This document shows, piece after piece, positions 56,439 through 64,000 of a stretch of DNA of 64,000 bases. Both the position numbers and the translations under genes were made by a program. Source of the DNA: an uncultured Coriobacteriales bacterium (GTDB lineage Bacteria > Actinomycetota > Coriobacteriia > Coriobacteriales > QAMH01); assembly GCA_934646835.1 (NCBI GenBank), contig CAKUES010000005.1, positions 62,001-126,000 of the forward strand, in the 5' to 3' direction. Each line of letters begins with the position of its first letter. Position 1 is the first letter of the stretch. The notes under the pieces were generated by a model, which was given only the letters and a program-made list of their open reading frames with translations, had not been told where the DNA came from and made no database searches.

Positions 56439-57149
56439 CTACAGCATTGGCTGGTAATCCCATATCGTATAGCGCTCGGGCTCGCCGTGTTGCGGGATGC
56501 CGTGCACGTAATGCACCCAGTCGCGACGTGCGATCGTCCAACCTGTGCGTCCTTCGAGCAAGTCTCCCGTATGGGTATCGCTGAGGTAGTACACGCGCAC
56601 CGGACGCGCGACCTCTGCCTCGAGTTTCTCGACAAAGCGCTTGAAGGCATCCGGCACGAAGGGACGCCACATGAAGAAGTGCGTGAAGCTCGAGAAGTCG
56701 AGCAGGAACACGTCACTCGAGACGACCTCGATGTTGGGGTAGTGCTCGGCCCAAGCGGCAGCGCGTGCTGCAACCGGCGGGTTGATCTCTGCGCCAACGA
56801 TCTTACCGGGAAACTTGGCACCCACGAGATACGCCAGCGGGCGGCCTAAACCACACCCCACGTCGAGGATGACATCGTCAGGGGTGAAGCACTCCTTGCC
56901 TAGCACGACTTGGAGCGTCCCGTAGGGCGTGTGGATTGTGTCGATGGCGCCATGGCTCTCCGCAAAGGGCGAGATGACGTTCTCCTCAAGGGAGACGCCC
57001 GCGATGCGCTTGTCACGCGCGATGTCCATCGCCGTGCGCAGGCTGTGCAGCTGGCGGTCCTTCCACATCTGCATCCTGCGCGCAAGCGAGCGTTTGGGCG
57101 CGCGATGAGTGCGATGAGCTTGCATTTCTTCTTTAGCGTGATCAGTCAT
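56439..57149 (-). CDS. SAM-dependent methyltransferase-like protein
   Basis: 236 residues from ATG 57149; ribosome site weak. A basic N terminus (HRTHRAPKRSLARRMQMWKD) is followed by a class-I methyltransferase motif ILDVGCGLGRPLAYLVG (about 93-109) and VGAEINPPVAARAAAWAE. The C-terminal segment (VYYLSDTHTGDLLEGRTGWT, YTIWDYQPML) is not diagnostic. Substrate unknown. Flanked by terminators, so transcribed alone. Confidence 0.8.
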   Translation of the reverse strand: MTDHAKEEMQAHRTHRAPKRSLARRMQMWKDRQLHSLRTAMDIARDKRIAGVSLEENVISPFAESHGAIDTIHTPYGTLQVVLGKECFTPDDVILDVGCGLGRPLAYLVGAKFPGKIVGAEINPPVAARAAAWAEHYPNIEVVSSDVFLLDFSSFTHFFMWRPFVPDAFKRFVEKLEAEVARPVRVYYLSDTHTGDLLEGRTGWTIARRDWVHYVHGIPQHGEPERYTIWDYQPML

Positions 57150-57197
57150 AGGCAAGGATTCTACTCGCTTTATGCGCTCCCGCAAGAACGCAGCACG

Positions 57198-57233
57198 CAA
57201 AAGCGCCGTCCCCAAAACCGGAGGCGGCGCTTT
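57198..57233 (-). terminator. Rho-independent terminator of the MarR-like gene
   Basis: Minus-strand AAAGCGCCG ... GGCGCTTTT stem with a 17-base loop, followed by TGCG; 22 bases after the stop. Confidence 0.7.
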
Positions 57234-57255
57234 AACCTGCTATCGAGCAGTGCGT

Positions 57256-57813
57256 CTAGTGCTTGCAGCAGCCGTGGCCCTTGTGATGGCCATGCTCGTG
57301 ACCATGATGATGGCCGTGACCGCAGTGCTTGGGAGCATGCTTGCGGCAGCGGTGGTTGTGGGTAAAGGCGCGGTGCTTCTTGCCGTGGATGCCCATGCCC
57401 TTGACGTTGAGAACGATCTTGTCGCAGATGATGTTGAGCTGCTCGATCTCGTCCTCGGTCAGGCCGTCGAGAACCTTGGCGGCAACAGCCTTGTCAGCAG
57501 CGAAGCGCTTCTCTGCAACCTGCTTGCCCTCGTCAGTCAGGCTGACGGTGTAGGTCTTCTTCTCCTCGTGATCACCCATGACAACGAGGCCCTTGCGAGC
57601 TGCCTTCTTGACGATGGTCTTGACGCCCTTGCGGCCCATACCGAGAACGTCGATGAGCTCGCGCTGGGTCATGGTGCCGTCAGCCTTGTGCAGGGCGACG
57701 ATAAGGGCGCCAACGCCCTTCTTGAAGCTCTTGGGGCCGTTCTTGTGGAACGCGAGGTTGGTGAGGTCAGTCGCCTTCTTCATCTTGGCGACGGTCTTGG
57801 TCATCTTAGACAT
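57256..57813 (-). CDS. MarR-like winged-helix regulator with His/Cys-rich C-terminal tail
   Basis: 185 residues from ATG 57813 with GAGGAAAG upstream. Residues ~30-125 form a MarR-like winged helix (LIVALHKADGTMTQRELIDV, then LGMGRKGVKTIVKKAARKGL, and the wing KKTYTVSLTDEGKQVAEKRF). The last ~35 residues are almost only H, C, G and K (HNHRCRKHAPKHCG, HGHHHGHEHGHHKGHGCCKH), a probable metal-binding tail. It may sense or buffer Ni, Zn, Cu or Co. No transporter lies beside it, so its target is unclear. Confidence 0.85.
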   Translation of the reverse strand: MSKMTKTVAKMKKATDLTNLAFHKNGPKSFKKGVGALIVALHKADGTMTQRELIDVLGMGRKGVKTIVKKAARKGLVVMGDHEEKKTYTVSLTDEGKQVAEKRFAADKAVAAKVLDGLTEDEIEQLNIICDKIVLNVKGMGIHGKKHRAFTHNHRCRKHAPKHCGHGHHHGHEHGHHKGHGCCKH

Positions 57814-57961
57814 CTGCTTTCCTCTTTTCCTTTTATCTAGAATTCTGATTATCACGATTACAGATTAATCAAATTTCTCGATAAATCAAGAAGATGGAGC
57901 TGTCTATCTCAAGAATAGATGAAGAACGAGACGAGCGGGGATGAACAGGGACGCAGGCGGT

Positions 57962-58079
57962 CTAAGAAAACACTGATCAAAGCAAATACCCAATGCTTGC
58001 GATTAGCAAAACCGCTGATTACGTAGGGAAGGGACCCTGTCCCTCCCCATAAACCTCACGTTAATCAGCGTCTCCCTAA
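57962..58079 (+). mobile_element. MITE-like repeat, copy F (118 bp, full length)
   Basis: Begins CTAAGAAAACACTGATCAAAGC and ends TTAATCAGCGTCTCCCTAA, with the central GGGAAGGGACCCTGTCCCTCCC. Ends CTAA rather than CTAG. It lies 14 bases beyond the stop codon of the exonuclease gene. The preceding gap (57814-57961) contains no gene. Confidence 0.75.
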
Positions 58080-58092
58080 ACGCCGGGCAGTC

Positions 58093-59160
58093 CTACCCCT
58101 GGCGAAGCTTCTCGAGGTGCATCTCACGCAGTTTGAGGTAGACGCCAGCGGCCGCCTCTGCATCTGCAAGAGCGCGATGCGCGCCGCTCAGGGGCACGCC
58201 GAGCTTGTCCGCCAGATAACCCAGGCGCGTGAACTCCCACTCCTGCTCGCGCTTGAACCCATGGGCGAAGACATCGGTGTCGAAGAACTCGTTGGAGAGC
58301 TCGACGCCCTCGGGCAGCGCAGCCTTGGCGAGCATCCCCAAGTCAAAGCGCGCGTTGTGCGCGATGAGGATGTCATTGCCGGCAAACTGCGCGAAGGCGC
58401 GCGCCGCCTCGCCACAGCTCGGCTTGTCTGCGACCATCTCGTTGGTGATGCCGGTGAGGTTGACGATGAACTCCGGAATCCAGCGGCCGGGATTGCACAG
58501 CATCTGGAAGTGCTCGGTCACCACGCCGTCGACGACGCGCACAGCGCCGATCTCCGTGATCATGTCCTCGGCCTCAAGGCCGGTCGTCTCCGTATCGACG
58601 GCGACAAAGGAGGTGAAGTCAGGCGCATAGTGGCGCTTGACGTTTTTGAAGTGAGCACTGGGGCCGGAGACATGCGTGCCGCGGATACCCTCGAGCGTGC
58701 GCTCCGCTTGCTCCATGTTGCCGCCAAAGGAACCCGCCACGCACAGGCGGTTGCGGATGCGGTTCATACCGCTGTAGCGAGCACAACGGGCCATGAGGTC
58801 GACCTGGTCGCCCTCGTCGACGATGATGTCGAGCCCCTTGCTAAAGTCGATGAGCTCGGGGAACACCTCGAAGATCTCCGAGGCGTTGTCGACTTCCTCG
58901 TATGTGATGCCGATAACCTCGGCACATTTCTCGCGTACGGCGTGGGTGGTCTTGATAGGCCTGACGAGGGAGTGGAAGCGCCCTGTCTCTTTGCCGTCCT
59001 CGACGCGCACGGCAAAGACCTCGCTCACGCTCTTGAGCTTGCTTGGGGCGTCGCGCAGCCAGACGGCACAGTAATCGCCCTCGATGACGCGTATTGTCCT
59101 CGGCGCCTTGAAGCGCGCCAGCTTGACCTTGGGAGGCCACATATCCTTAGGTGCTGCCAT
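58093..59160 (-). CDS. DEDDh 3'-5' exonuclease with degenerate N-terminal duplicate
   Basis: 355 residues. The C-terminal half (~183-345) is a DnaQ-like exonuclease with intact catalytic residues: FVAVDTETTGLE (D189, E191), IAHNARFDLG (D273), and GAHRALADAEAA (H328, D333). The N-terminal half (~28-170) aligns in pattern (FAVRVEDGKETGRFHSLVRP with IGAVRVVDGVVTEHFQMLCN; VIGITYEEVDNA with LTGITNEMVADK) but lacks the DxE and HNxxFD motifs. It resembles DNA polymerase III epsilon-type or RNase T-type nucleases. It lies downstream of the RHH-like gene and the Moco genes. Confidence 0.85.
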   Translation of the reverse strand: MAAPKDMWPPKVKLARFKAPRTIRVIEGDYCAVWLRDAPSKLKSVSEVFAVRVEDGKETGRFHSLVRPIKTTHAVREKCAEVIGITYEEVDNASEIFEVFPELIDFSKGLDIIVDEGDQVDLMARCARYSGMNRIRNRLCVAGSFGGNMEQAERTLEGIRGTHVSGPSAHFKNVKRHYAPDFTSFVAVDTETTGLEAEDMITEIGAVRVVDGVVTEHFQMLCNPGRWIPEFIVNLTGITNEMVADKPSCGEAARAFAQFAGNDILIAHNARFDLGMLAKAALPEGVELSNEFFDTDVFAHGFKREQEWEFTRLGYLADKLGVPLSGAHRALADAEAAAGVYLKLREMHLEKLRQG

Positions 59161-59190
59161 ATTCGAAAAGCATCCTGAGCGCGAGGCGCG

Positions 59191-59577
59191 CTACTTGCCC
59201 TGGGCTTTAAGCATCTTGACGGCCTCGACCGTCTCCTTGAGGACAACGTCGATCTGGCCTTCCAGCTCGCGCAGGTTGCGCAGGTCGTCCGCCACGGCCA
59301 TGTCGACCGTACCCTGGCTGCGGCCAAGATGACGGCGAAGCTGCGTCTCGATATCGACCAGGCGCTTCTTGATGCCGACCATCTCCAAGCCGGTGCGGGC
59401 GAGCGACTCGCTCGTGCCCGCAACCTGGCTTGCGGTGTAAAGATCAAGCAGGAAGCTGCTAATGGACTTGCCCTGCTCGGTGGCGCTTGCGGCAATCTGG
59501 TCCTTGAGCGCCGGATTGCAGCTTATGTTCAGGCGACCGGTATGGTACTCGCCCTCTTTCTTCCTGCGAATTGCCAT
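59191..59577 (-). CDS. Small protein with ribbon-helix-helix-like N terminus
   Basis: 128 residues; AGGAG precedes ATG 59577. Residues ~14-45 (RLNISCNPALKDQIAASATE, then QGKSISSFLLDLY) fit a ribbon-helix-helix DNA-binding motif, as in MobC or CopG-type proteins. The remainder is helical and charged (IETQLRRHLGRSQGTVDMAV, LRELEGQIDVVLKETVEAVK). Function unknown; it stands between moaB and the exonuclease gene, in the same direction. Confidence 0.65.
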   Translation of the reverse strand: MAIRRKKEGEYHTGRLNISCNPALKDQIAASATEQGKSISSFLLDLYTASQVAGTSESLARTGLEMVGIKKRLVDIETQLRRHLGRSQGTVDMAVADDLRNLRELEGQIDVVLKETVEAVKMLKAQGK

Positions 59578-59598
59578 AAAGCTCCTACAACTCTCTTC

Positions 59599-60075
59599 TT
59601 ACTTGTGACCTTCGCCGGCCATCATGTGAGCAGCATGCTCGAACTGCTCGTAGATGCCCTCGAAGTTCTCCTCTGCAGCCTTCTTGGAGCCGGGGAGGTT
59701 GACGACGAGCGTGCGTCCGCGCTGGGCGGCGATGGCACGGCTCAGCATAGCACGGCCGGTCTTGGTCATGCTGTACGCACGCATTGCCTCGGCGATGCCG
59801 GGGACCTCGCGCTGACAGACGCTGCGAGTGGCCTCGGGGGTGACGTCGCGCAGGCTCAAGCCGCTGCCACCGCAGGTGAGGATGATGTCCACGTCGAGCT
59901 CGTCTGCCGCATGCACGATCTGCGCTGCGATCTGCTCGACCTCGTCCTTGACGATGACGTGGCTGGCAACCGTCCAACCGTTCTCGCGGATGAGCTCCTC
60001 GAGTCGCATGCCTGCGGTGTCCTCCTCGATGGAGCGGGTGTCGCTGCAGGTGATAATCGCAAAGTTGATGTTCAT
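59599..60075 (-). CDS. moaB: Molybdopterin adenylyltransferase-type protein MoaB/Mog
   Basis: 158 residues from ATG 60075 (GGAG 6 bases upstream; an adjacent ATG 3 bases earlier is possible). DTRSIEEDTAGMRLEELIRE, ILTCGGSGLSLRDVTPEATR and the LVVNLPGSKKAAEEN segment are characteristic of MoaB/MogA. It activates molybdopterin by adenylylation. It follows moaC by 17 bases. Confidence 0.9.
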   Translation of the reverse strand: MNINFAIITCSDTRSIEEDTAGMRLEELIRENGWTVASHVIVKDEVEQIAAQIVHAADELDVDIILTCGGSGLSLRDVTPEATRSVCQREVPGIAEAMRAYSMTKTGRAMLSRAIAAQRGRTLVVNLPGSKKAAEENFEGIYEQFEHAAHMMAGEGHK

Positions 60076-60092
60076 CATGTTCTCCTGATTAT

Positions 60093-60647
60093 CTAGTCGC
60101 GGGTCCACAGGCCCGTCTTGCCGCCCTCTTTGCGCAGCAAGCGGACGTCGCAGATCTCCATGCCGCGATCAACCGCCTTGCACATATCATAAACGGTCAG
60201 CAAGGCGATAGAAACGCCCGTGAGCGCCTCCATCTCGATGCCGGTCTTGCCAGTTACGCCAGTGGTCATCAGCGCATGGATGCCCACGCGGCCGTCCTCG
60301 CGCTCACCGGCCAGCACGGGCTCAAGCTCGCACTTGGACTTGGTGATGTTAAGGGGGTGGCACATGGGGATGAGGCTGCTCGTCTGCTTGCAGCCCATGA
60401 TGCCGGCGACGCGCGCGCAGGCGAGAACGTCGCCCTTGGCCGCGTTGCCGTCGACGATCATCGCGAGCGTGTCGGGGTGCATGAAGATGTAGCCCTCCGC
60501 AGTGGCGATGCGCTTGGTGTCGTCTTTCTCGGAGACGTCGACCATGCGGACGGCGCCCTTCTCGTCGACATGGGTGAGATGCCCGCTGTCGGCACCGGTG
60601 ATCTCTGCGTTGCCAGCGGAAAGCCCGCCGGGAATCTGCTCTGCCAT
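60093..60647 (-). CDS. moaC: Cyclic pyranopterin monophosphate synthase MoaC
   Basis: 184 residues from ATG 60647, with GGAGG 9 bases upstream at the end of moaA. LTHVDEKGAVRMVDVSEKDD, IPMCHPLNITK, HALMTTGVTGKTGIEMEALT and AVDRGMEICDVRLLRKEGGK are diagnostic. It makes cyclic pyranopterin monophosphate together with MoaA, the first committed molybdenum-cofactor step. Confidence 0.95.
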   Translation of the reverse strand: MAEQIPGGLSAGNAEITGADSGHLTHVDEKGAVRMVDVSEKDDTKRIATAEGYIFMHPDTLAMIVDGNAAKGDVLACARVAGIMGCKQTSSLIPMCHPLNITKSKCELEPVLAGEREDGRVGIHALMTTGVTGKTGIEMEALTGVSIALLTVYDMCKAVDRGMEICDVRLLRKEGGKTGLWTRD

Positions 60648-60651
60648 TCTC

Positions 60652-61656
60652 TTATCCTCCGATCTGGGACATCTTGCGGTCCGTGTGGTCACGGTTGTGG
60701 TGCTCGTCGGGCTTGACGCGAAGCGCCGCGTAGAGCGCGTCACGGATAGCCTCCTCCGGATGCTCGCTACGGCACGCCTCCTTAACGTCGATCTCCTCGT
60801 CGGAAAACAGACAGGGGCGAATCTTGCCGTCGGCCGTGAGGCGCAGGCGGTTGCACTGGCCGCAGAAGTGGTTGCTCATCGCCGTGATGAAGCCGACCGT
60901 ACCCTGTGCACCGGGGAACTTCCAGTACTTGGCAGGACCGCCGCCGCCGGGAGCGTCCTCCTTGGAAACGGGCTCCAGCGCGGGAATACCCTCTGCTGCC
61001 GCGCGCTCGTTGATGATATCGCGCAGCTCGGCGCTGGGGATGACGTCGTCTTTGGTCCAGCCGGCGCCGTCGATGCCGGTGTCCTCGCCAACGGGCATGT
61101 ACTCGATGAAGCGCACATGCAGCGGGCGGTCGATGGACATCTTCGCGAACTCCAGGAAGTCCTGGTTGAGGCTTCTCACCGCGACGCAGTTGATCTTGAC
61201 GGGATCGAAGCCGATCTCGAGCGCAGTGTCGATGGCAGCGAAGACGTCCTCGATGCGGCCAAGGCGCGTGACTTGGTGGTAGACGTCGGCGTCGAGCGTG
61301 TCGAGGCTGATGTTGACGCGGCTCAGGCCGGCGTCTTTGAGCTCTTGGGCCATGCGCGGCAAGAGAATGCCGTTGGTGGTCAGGCTGATGTCGTCGATGC
61401 CAGCGGCCTTGATGTCCGTGATCAAGCTGACGATGCCCTTCTTAACGAGCGGCTCGCCGCCGGTCAGACGCACTTTCTTGATGCCGTTTTCCGCCGCGAC
61501 CTTGGCGACCTTGGCGATCTCCTCGACACGGAGCATGCAGTTGTGGGGCTTCCAAGCAACGCCCTCGGGCGGCATGCAGTAGATGCAGCGCAGGTTACAG
61601 CGATCAGTGACGCTGATGCGCAGGTAGTCGATCTCTCGACCCAGATGATCCTTCAA
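60652..61656 (-). CDS. moaA: GTP 3',8-cyclase MoaA
   Basis: 334 residues from TTG 61656 (AGGAGG 6-7 bases upstream). Radical-SAM cluster: CNLRCIYCMPPEG near residue 18. Second cluster: CGQCNRLRLTADGKIRPCLF near the C terminus, as in MoaA. GGEPLVKKGI and NISLDTLD also match. It converts GTP to 3',8-cyclo-GTP. The usual C-terminal Gly-Gly is present (SQIGG). moaE and moaD are not in this window. Confidence 0.95.
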   Translation of the reverse strand: MKDHLGREIDYLRISVTDRCNLRCIYCMPPEGVAWKPHNCMLRVEEIAKVAKVAAENGIKKVRLTGGEPLVKKGIVSLITDIKAAGIDDISLTTNGILLPRMAQELKDAGLSRVNISLDTLDADVYHQVTRLGRIEDVFAAIDTALEIGFDPVKINCVAVRSLNQDFLEFAKMSIDRPLHVRFIEYMPVGEDTGIDGAGWTKDDVIPSAELRDIINERAAAEGIPALEPVSKEDAPGGGGPAKYWKFPGAQGTVGFITAMSNHFCGQCNRLRLTADGKIRPCLFSDEEIDVKEACRSEHPEEAIRDALYAALRVKPDEHHNRDHTDRKMSQIGG

Positions 61657-61696
61657 AGGGTCCCTCCTCTTCAGTAATGCACGTGAGATGATACCG

Positions 61697-62254
61697 CTAT
61701 GCGCCGATACCGCTCGCGTCGACACCCGCAAGCTCGCAGAAGTAACGCGCCACCTCGACGTGGTCGTCGAGCCCAAAGACGGGCTTTCCCTCGGCAGCGA
61801 CCTCTGCGGCGAAGTCGGGATTGTCGGTAATCAAAGCAATGCGCTCTTCGGACGTGAGCTTGGGTCCCTTCCCCGTCGCCATGCGAGAGAGCTCAACCGC
61901 GCCCTCGGCATCTGCGCGAAATCCCTCGACGATGACAAACTCGACCTCATCCCCGATGCGGGCAATCAGCTCGTCGCGCGTGACCTCTCCTTCAGGCGTC
62001 GAGCGAAAGATCGCATACTGCAGCGCGCTGGAGAGCACGACGGGATTGGCACCGGCCTGGGCGTACTTCCAAGAGTCCTTGCCCTTTTGGTCGACCGTAT
62101 CAGCCTTGTGGCCGTGGTGCTTGATAACGCCGACGTTGTGACCGGCAGCGGTGAGAATCTCGACGACGCGTGTGAAAAACGTCGTCTTACCGGAGTTCGA
62201 CCAGCCAGTGACGGTGATGACCGGCACGCCGGCCGTTGTTGGAGCATGTTGCAT
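61697..62254 (-). CDS. mobB: Molybdopterin-guanine dinucleotide biosynthesis protein MobB
   Basis: 185 residues from ATG 62254 with GAGGAGG 6 bases upstream. The Walker A motif GWSNSGKTTFFTRV (about 17-30) and IKHHGHKADTVDQKGKDSW are typical. GTP-binding MobB assists guanine dinucleotide attachment to Moco. First gene of the moa cluster. The 62255-62471 upstream region contains no gene; I saw no recognisable Moco riboswitch. Confidence 0.92.
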   Translation of the reverse strand: MQHAPTTAGVPVITVTGWSNSGKTTFFTRVVEILTAAGHNVGVIKHHGHKADTVDQKGKDSWKYAQAGANPVVLSSALQYAIFRSTPEGEVTRDELIARIGDEVEFVIVEGFRADAEGAVELSRMATGKGPKLTSEERIALITDNPDFAAEVAAEGKPVFGLDDHVEVARYFCELAGVDASGIGA

Positions 62255-62471
62255 AGAGCCCCTCCTCAGAAGCATTTTGTCCTCGAATGAGGATACTACA
62301 TCGCATGAAGAGGAGACTCGCTCAAGCCAAAGATAGAGAGGTCGAGCACTGCAACGCAAGCACCAGCCGCGCGATGTGCGTCAAAGCCTCCAGGCCCTCG
62401 CCCTCCTTTTGCACATCTACCATCGCCTTTTAGTCCCAAGGAAGGGTGCTCAGCAACAAGCGCATTGCCAA

Positions 62472-62509
62472 ATAATAGAAAACCACCAGGTCAACGACCT
62501 GGTGGTTTG
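62472..62509 (-). terminator. Rho-independent terminator of tRNA-Gly
   Basis: AAACCACCAGGTC / GACCTGGTGGTTT 13-bp perfect stem with a 3-base loop followed on the minus strand by TTCTATTATTT, 10 bases after the tRNA 3' end. Confidence 0.9.
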
Positions 62510-62518
62510 CATGTTTTA

Positions 62519-62593
<75 letters not shown>

Positions 62594-62697
62594 GTGCAAG
62601 CGGATATGTTACCACAACTTCACGATATGCTCGCCATCATCCGATATTATCGACTAGCAGAGTTTCACCTGTTACAACCGAGCTTGAGGAGAGAAGC

Positions 62698-63315
62698 ATG
62701 AAGGTTTTGATGATCAACGGCAGCCCGCGTCAGGACTCCAATACCGGCATCGCCCTCGACGAGATGGCAAAGATCTTTGCCGAGCATGACATCGAAGTCG
62801 AGACTGTGCAGATCGGCCAGGAGGTCATCCGCGGCTGCGTTGCCTGCTACGGCTGCGGCAAGCTCGGCCGCTGCGTCTACGACGACATGGTCAATGACAT
62901 CGCCGCGAAATTCGAAAAGGCAGACGCTCTCGTCGTCGGCTCCCCCGTCTACTACGCAAGCGCCAACGGAAGCCTCGTCTCCCTGCTCGACCGCCTCTTC
63001 CTCTCTGCCAAGTTCGACAAGACCATGAAGGTCGGTGCCGCTGTCGCCGTCGCCCGCCGCGGCGGCCTCACCGCTACTTACGACGAGCTCAACAAGTACT
63101 TCGCCATCTCCGGCATGCCCATCGCATCCGGCCAGTACTGGAACGGCGTCCACGGCCGCACCTGCGGCGAGGCCACCCAGGACGAAGAGGGCATGCAGCA
63201 GATGCGCACCCTGGCCCGCAACATGGCCTTCTTGATGAAGTCTATCGCCTTGGGCAAAGAGCAGCTTGGCCTACCCGAGCGCGAGCCCGGCATCCAGACC
63301 AACCTCGTTCGCTAA
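62698..63315 (+). CDS. NADPH-dependent FMN reductase / iron-sulfur flavoprotein-like
   Basis: 205 residues from ATG 62698 with GAGGAGAG upstream. The flavodoxin-like fold opens MKVLMINGSPRQDSNTGIAL; FMN-binding segment GSPVYYASANGSLVSLLDRL. The Cys pattern CVACYGCGKLGRC (about 51-63) resembles the cysteine cluster of iron-sulfur flavoproteins. It is likely a cytoplasmic redox enzyme; its partner is unknown. A TATTAT box 45 bases upstream may be the -10. The EamA gene starts 12 bases after its stop. Confidence 0.88.
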   Translation: MKVLMINGSPRQDSNTGIALDEMAKIFAEHDIEVETVQIGQEVIRGCVACYGCGKLGRCVYDDMVNDIAAKFEKADALVVGSPVYYASANGSLVSLLDRLFLSAKFDKTMKVGAAVAVARRGGLTATYDELNKYFAISGMPIASGQYWNGVHGRTCGEATQDEEGMQQMRTLARNMAFLMKSIALGKEQLGLPEREPGIQTNLVR

Positions 63316-63327
63316 GCAAGCACCACC

Positions 63328-64000
63328 TTGGGACCAAGCAGTACACAAGACAGCAAACCGGCGTGGTTCTACCGCCTGATACTCGTTGCCGCCACGCTTT
63401 TCTGGGGCGGCAACTTCGTCATAGGCAAGTTCGCCGTCAGCGTCCTCGACCCCATTTGGGTCATCGCCATTCGCTTTAGCGCAGCGGGCCTCTTGCTGGG
63501 CCTGCTGTGCTTAAAGCGCGTGCGCCGCAATATCAACCGCAGGCTCGTGATTGCCGGCTGCATCATGGGCCTCTTCTCGTTCCTGGGATTTTGGACGCAG
63601 TTTTTGGGACTGGCCTCAACCACTCCCTCCAAGAACGCGTTTTTGAGCACCTGCTACTGCGTTACCGTCCCCTTCATCTGGTGGCTCGTCGCCCGGCGCC
63701 GTCCCACCAAGAGCAACCTGCTGGCCGCTGCCATCTGCGTCATCGGCATGGGCTTCATCACGCTTCAAGGCGACTTCTCCATCGGCTGGGGCGACAGCAT
63801 CAGCATGCTTTCCGCCGTCTTGTACGGCGCAGAGATCGTCGCCATCGCTTTGCTTGTACGCAAGCACGACATCATCACCATCTCCGTGGTGCAGATGCTC
63901 GCGTGCGGCATATTCGCAAGCAGTTTTGGAATCGCAGCCGGCATACCCCTCAACTTCGAGGCCTTCCAAGAACCGTCCTTTATCGCGCAGATGGCTTACA
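63328..64000 (+). CDS. EamA/DMT-superfamily permease (partial)
   Basis: 224 codons to the window edge. The reading frame is closed upstream by a stop, leaving TTG 63328 as the only reasonable start (MGPSSTQDSKPAWFYRLILV). Six to seven membrane spans are visible; segments LFWGGNFVIGKFAVSVLDPI and FRFSAAGLLLG-like IRFSAAGLLLGLLCLKRVRR, with LASTTPSKNAFLSTCYCVTV, are typical of the drug/metabolite transporter family. Substrate unknown. It probably shares a transcript with the flavoprotein gene. Confidence 0.82.
   Translation, partial: MGPSSTQDSKPAWFYRLILVAATLFWGGNFVIGKFAVSVLDPIWVIAIRFSAAGLLLGLLCLKRVRRNINRRLVIAGCIMGLFSFLGFWTQFLGLASTTPSKNAFLSTCYCVTVPFIWWLVARRRPTKSNLLAAAICVIGMGFITLQGDFSIGWGDSISMLSAVLYGAEIVAIALLVRKHDIITISVVQMLACGIFASSFGIAAGIPLNFEAFQEPSFIAQMAY

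Noticed and set aside
62255..62471. Molybdenum-cofactor riboswitch upstream of mobB
   Set aside because: No Moco-riboswitch-like helices could be recognised; a covariance search would be needed to decide.
62698..63315. Selenoprotein candidate (Cys-rich flavoprotein) because a Sec system is present
   Set aside because: The frame has no in-frame TGA; cysteine is used at the CxxC positions. No in-frame UGA was noticed in the other gene calls.

Overview
The window is a GC-rich chromosomal segment made almost entirely of housekeeping operons on the minus strand, with one partial gene at each edge. Gene order (yceD / 23S methyltransferase / rpmF / plsX / rnc / smc / ftsY / ffh; glmS / acpS / nnrD / alr / UDG / tsaE; mreBCD / mrdA / rodA; rplU / rpmA), actinobacterial-type L32 and L27, a TsaB-RimI-TsaD fusion and a selenocysteine system together suggest an anaerobic actinobacterium of the Coriobacteriia type (Collinsella/Olsenella/Atopobium relatives). 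That placement is inference from gene content, not from a marker search.

Layout. 1-2.8 kb: peptide ABC transporter (lipoprotein SBP, then the start of a DppB-like permease), separated by a 0.8-kb non-coding block that holds a MITE-like element and an array of five hairpins. 2.9-14.8 kb: signal-recognition particle (ffh, ftsY), smc, rnc, plsX, rpmF, an rRNA methyltransferase, YceD and a coiled-coil protein. 15-19.7 kb: a glycosyltransferase, selA, a DUF364-type protein and tRNA-Sec. 19.7-22.1 kb: an AT-richer island (ECF sigma factor, membrane-bound partner, Tat-secreted protein, 48-residue membrane peptide) lying between two elaborate inverted-repeat elements. 22.1-31.8 kb: folP-folK, folE, ftsH, hpt, tilS, the t6A fusion protein and an HlyD-type adaptor. 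31.9-40.3 kb: an XRE regulator, a DnaJ-like membrane protein, tsaE, uracil-DNA glycosylase, a catalytically dead-looking alanine racemase, nnrD, acpS, glmS, rpmA, rplU. 40.4-50.1 kb: DUF2344 and radical-SAM pair, DUF697 protein and the rod-shape/elongasome operon. 50.2-57.8 kb: ndk, TPR membrane protein, cyclophilin, two tRNA-Arg, gshA, a catalytically intact alr, a methyltransferase and a MarR-like protein with a His/Cys tail. 58-64 kb: an exonuclease, an RHH-like protein, molybdenum cofactor genes, tRNA-Gly, a flavoprotein and a partial EamA permease.

The most notable observations are: (1) a family of about 118-bp elements with terminal inverted repeats beginning CTAG, seven copies or remnants, three of which end exactly on the TAG stop codon of a neighbouring gene; (2) elements made of four ~20-bp words spaced exactly 31 bp, two of them bracketing the sigma-factor island; (3) five tandem hairpins with covarying stems between two transporter genes; (4) an alanine racemase at the conserved locus that has lost both catalytic residues, while an intact copy sits 20 kb away; (5) FtsY with its acidic/membrane-targeting region at the C terminus instead of the N terminus; and (6) ribosomal protein L21 carrying a SAP/Rho-N-like tail.
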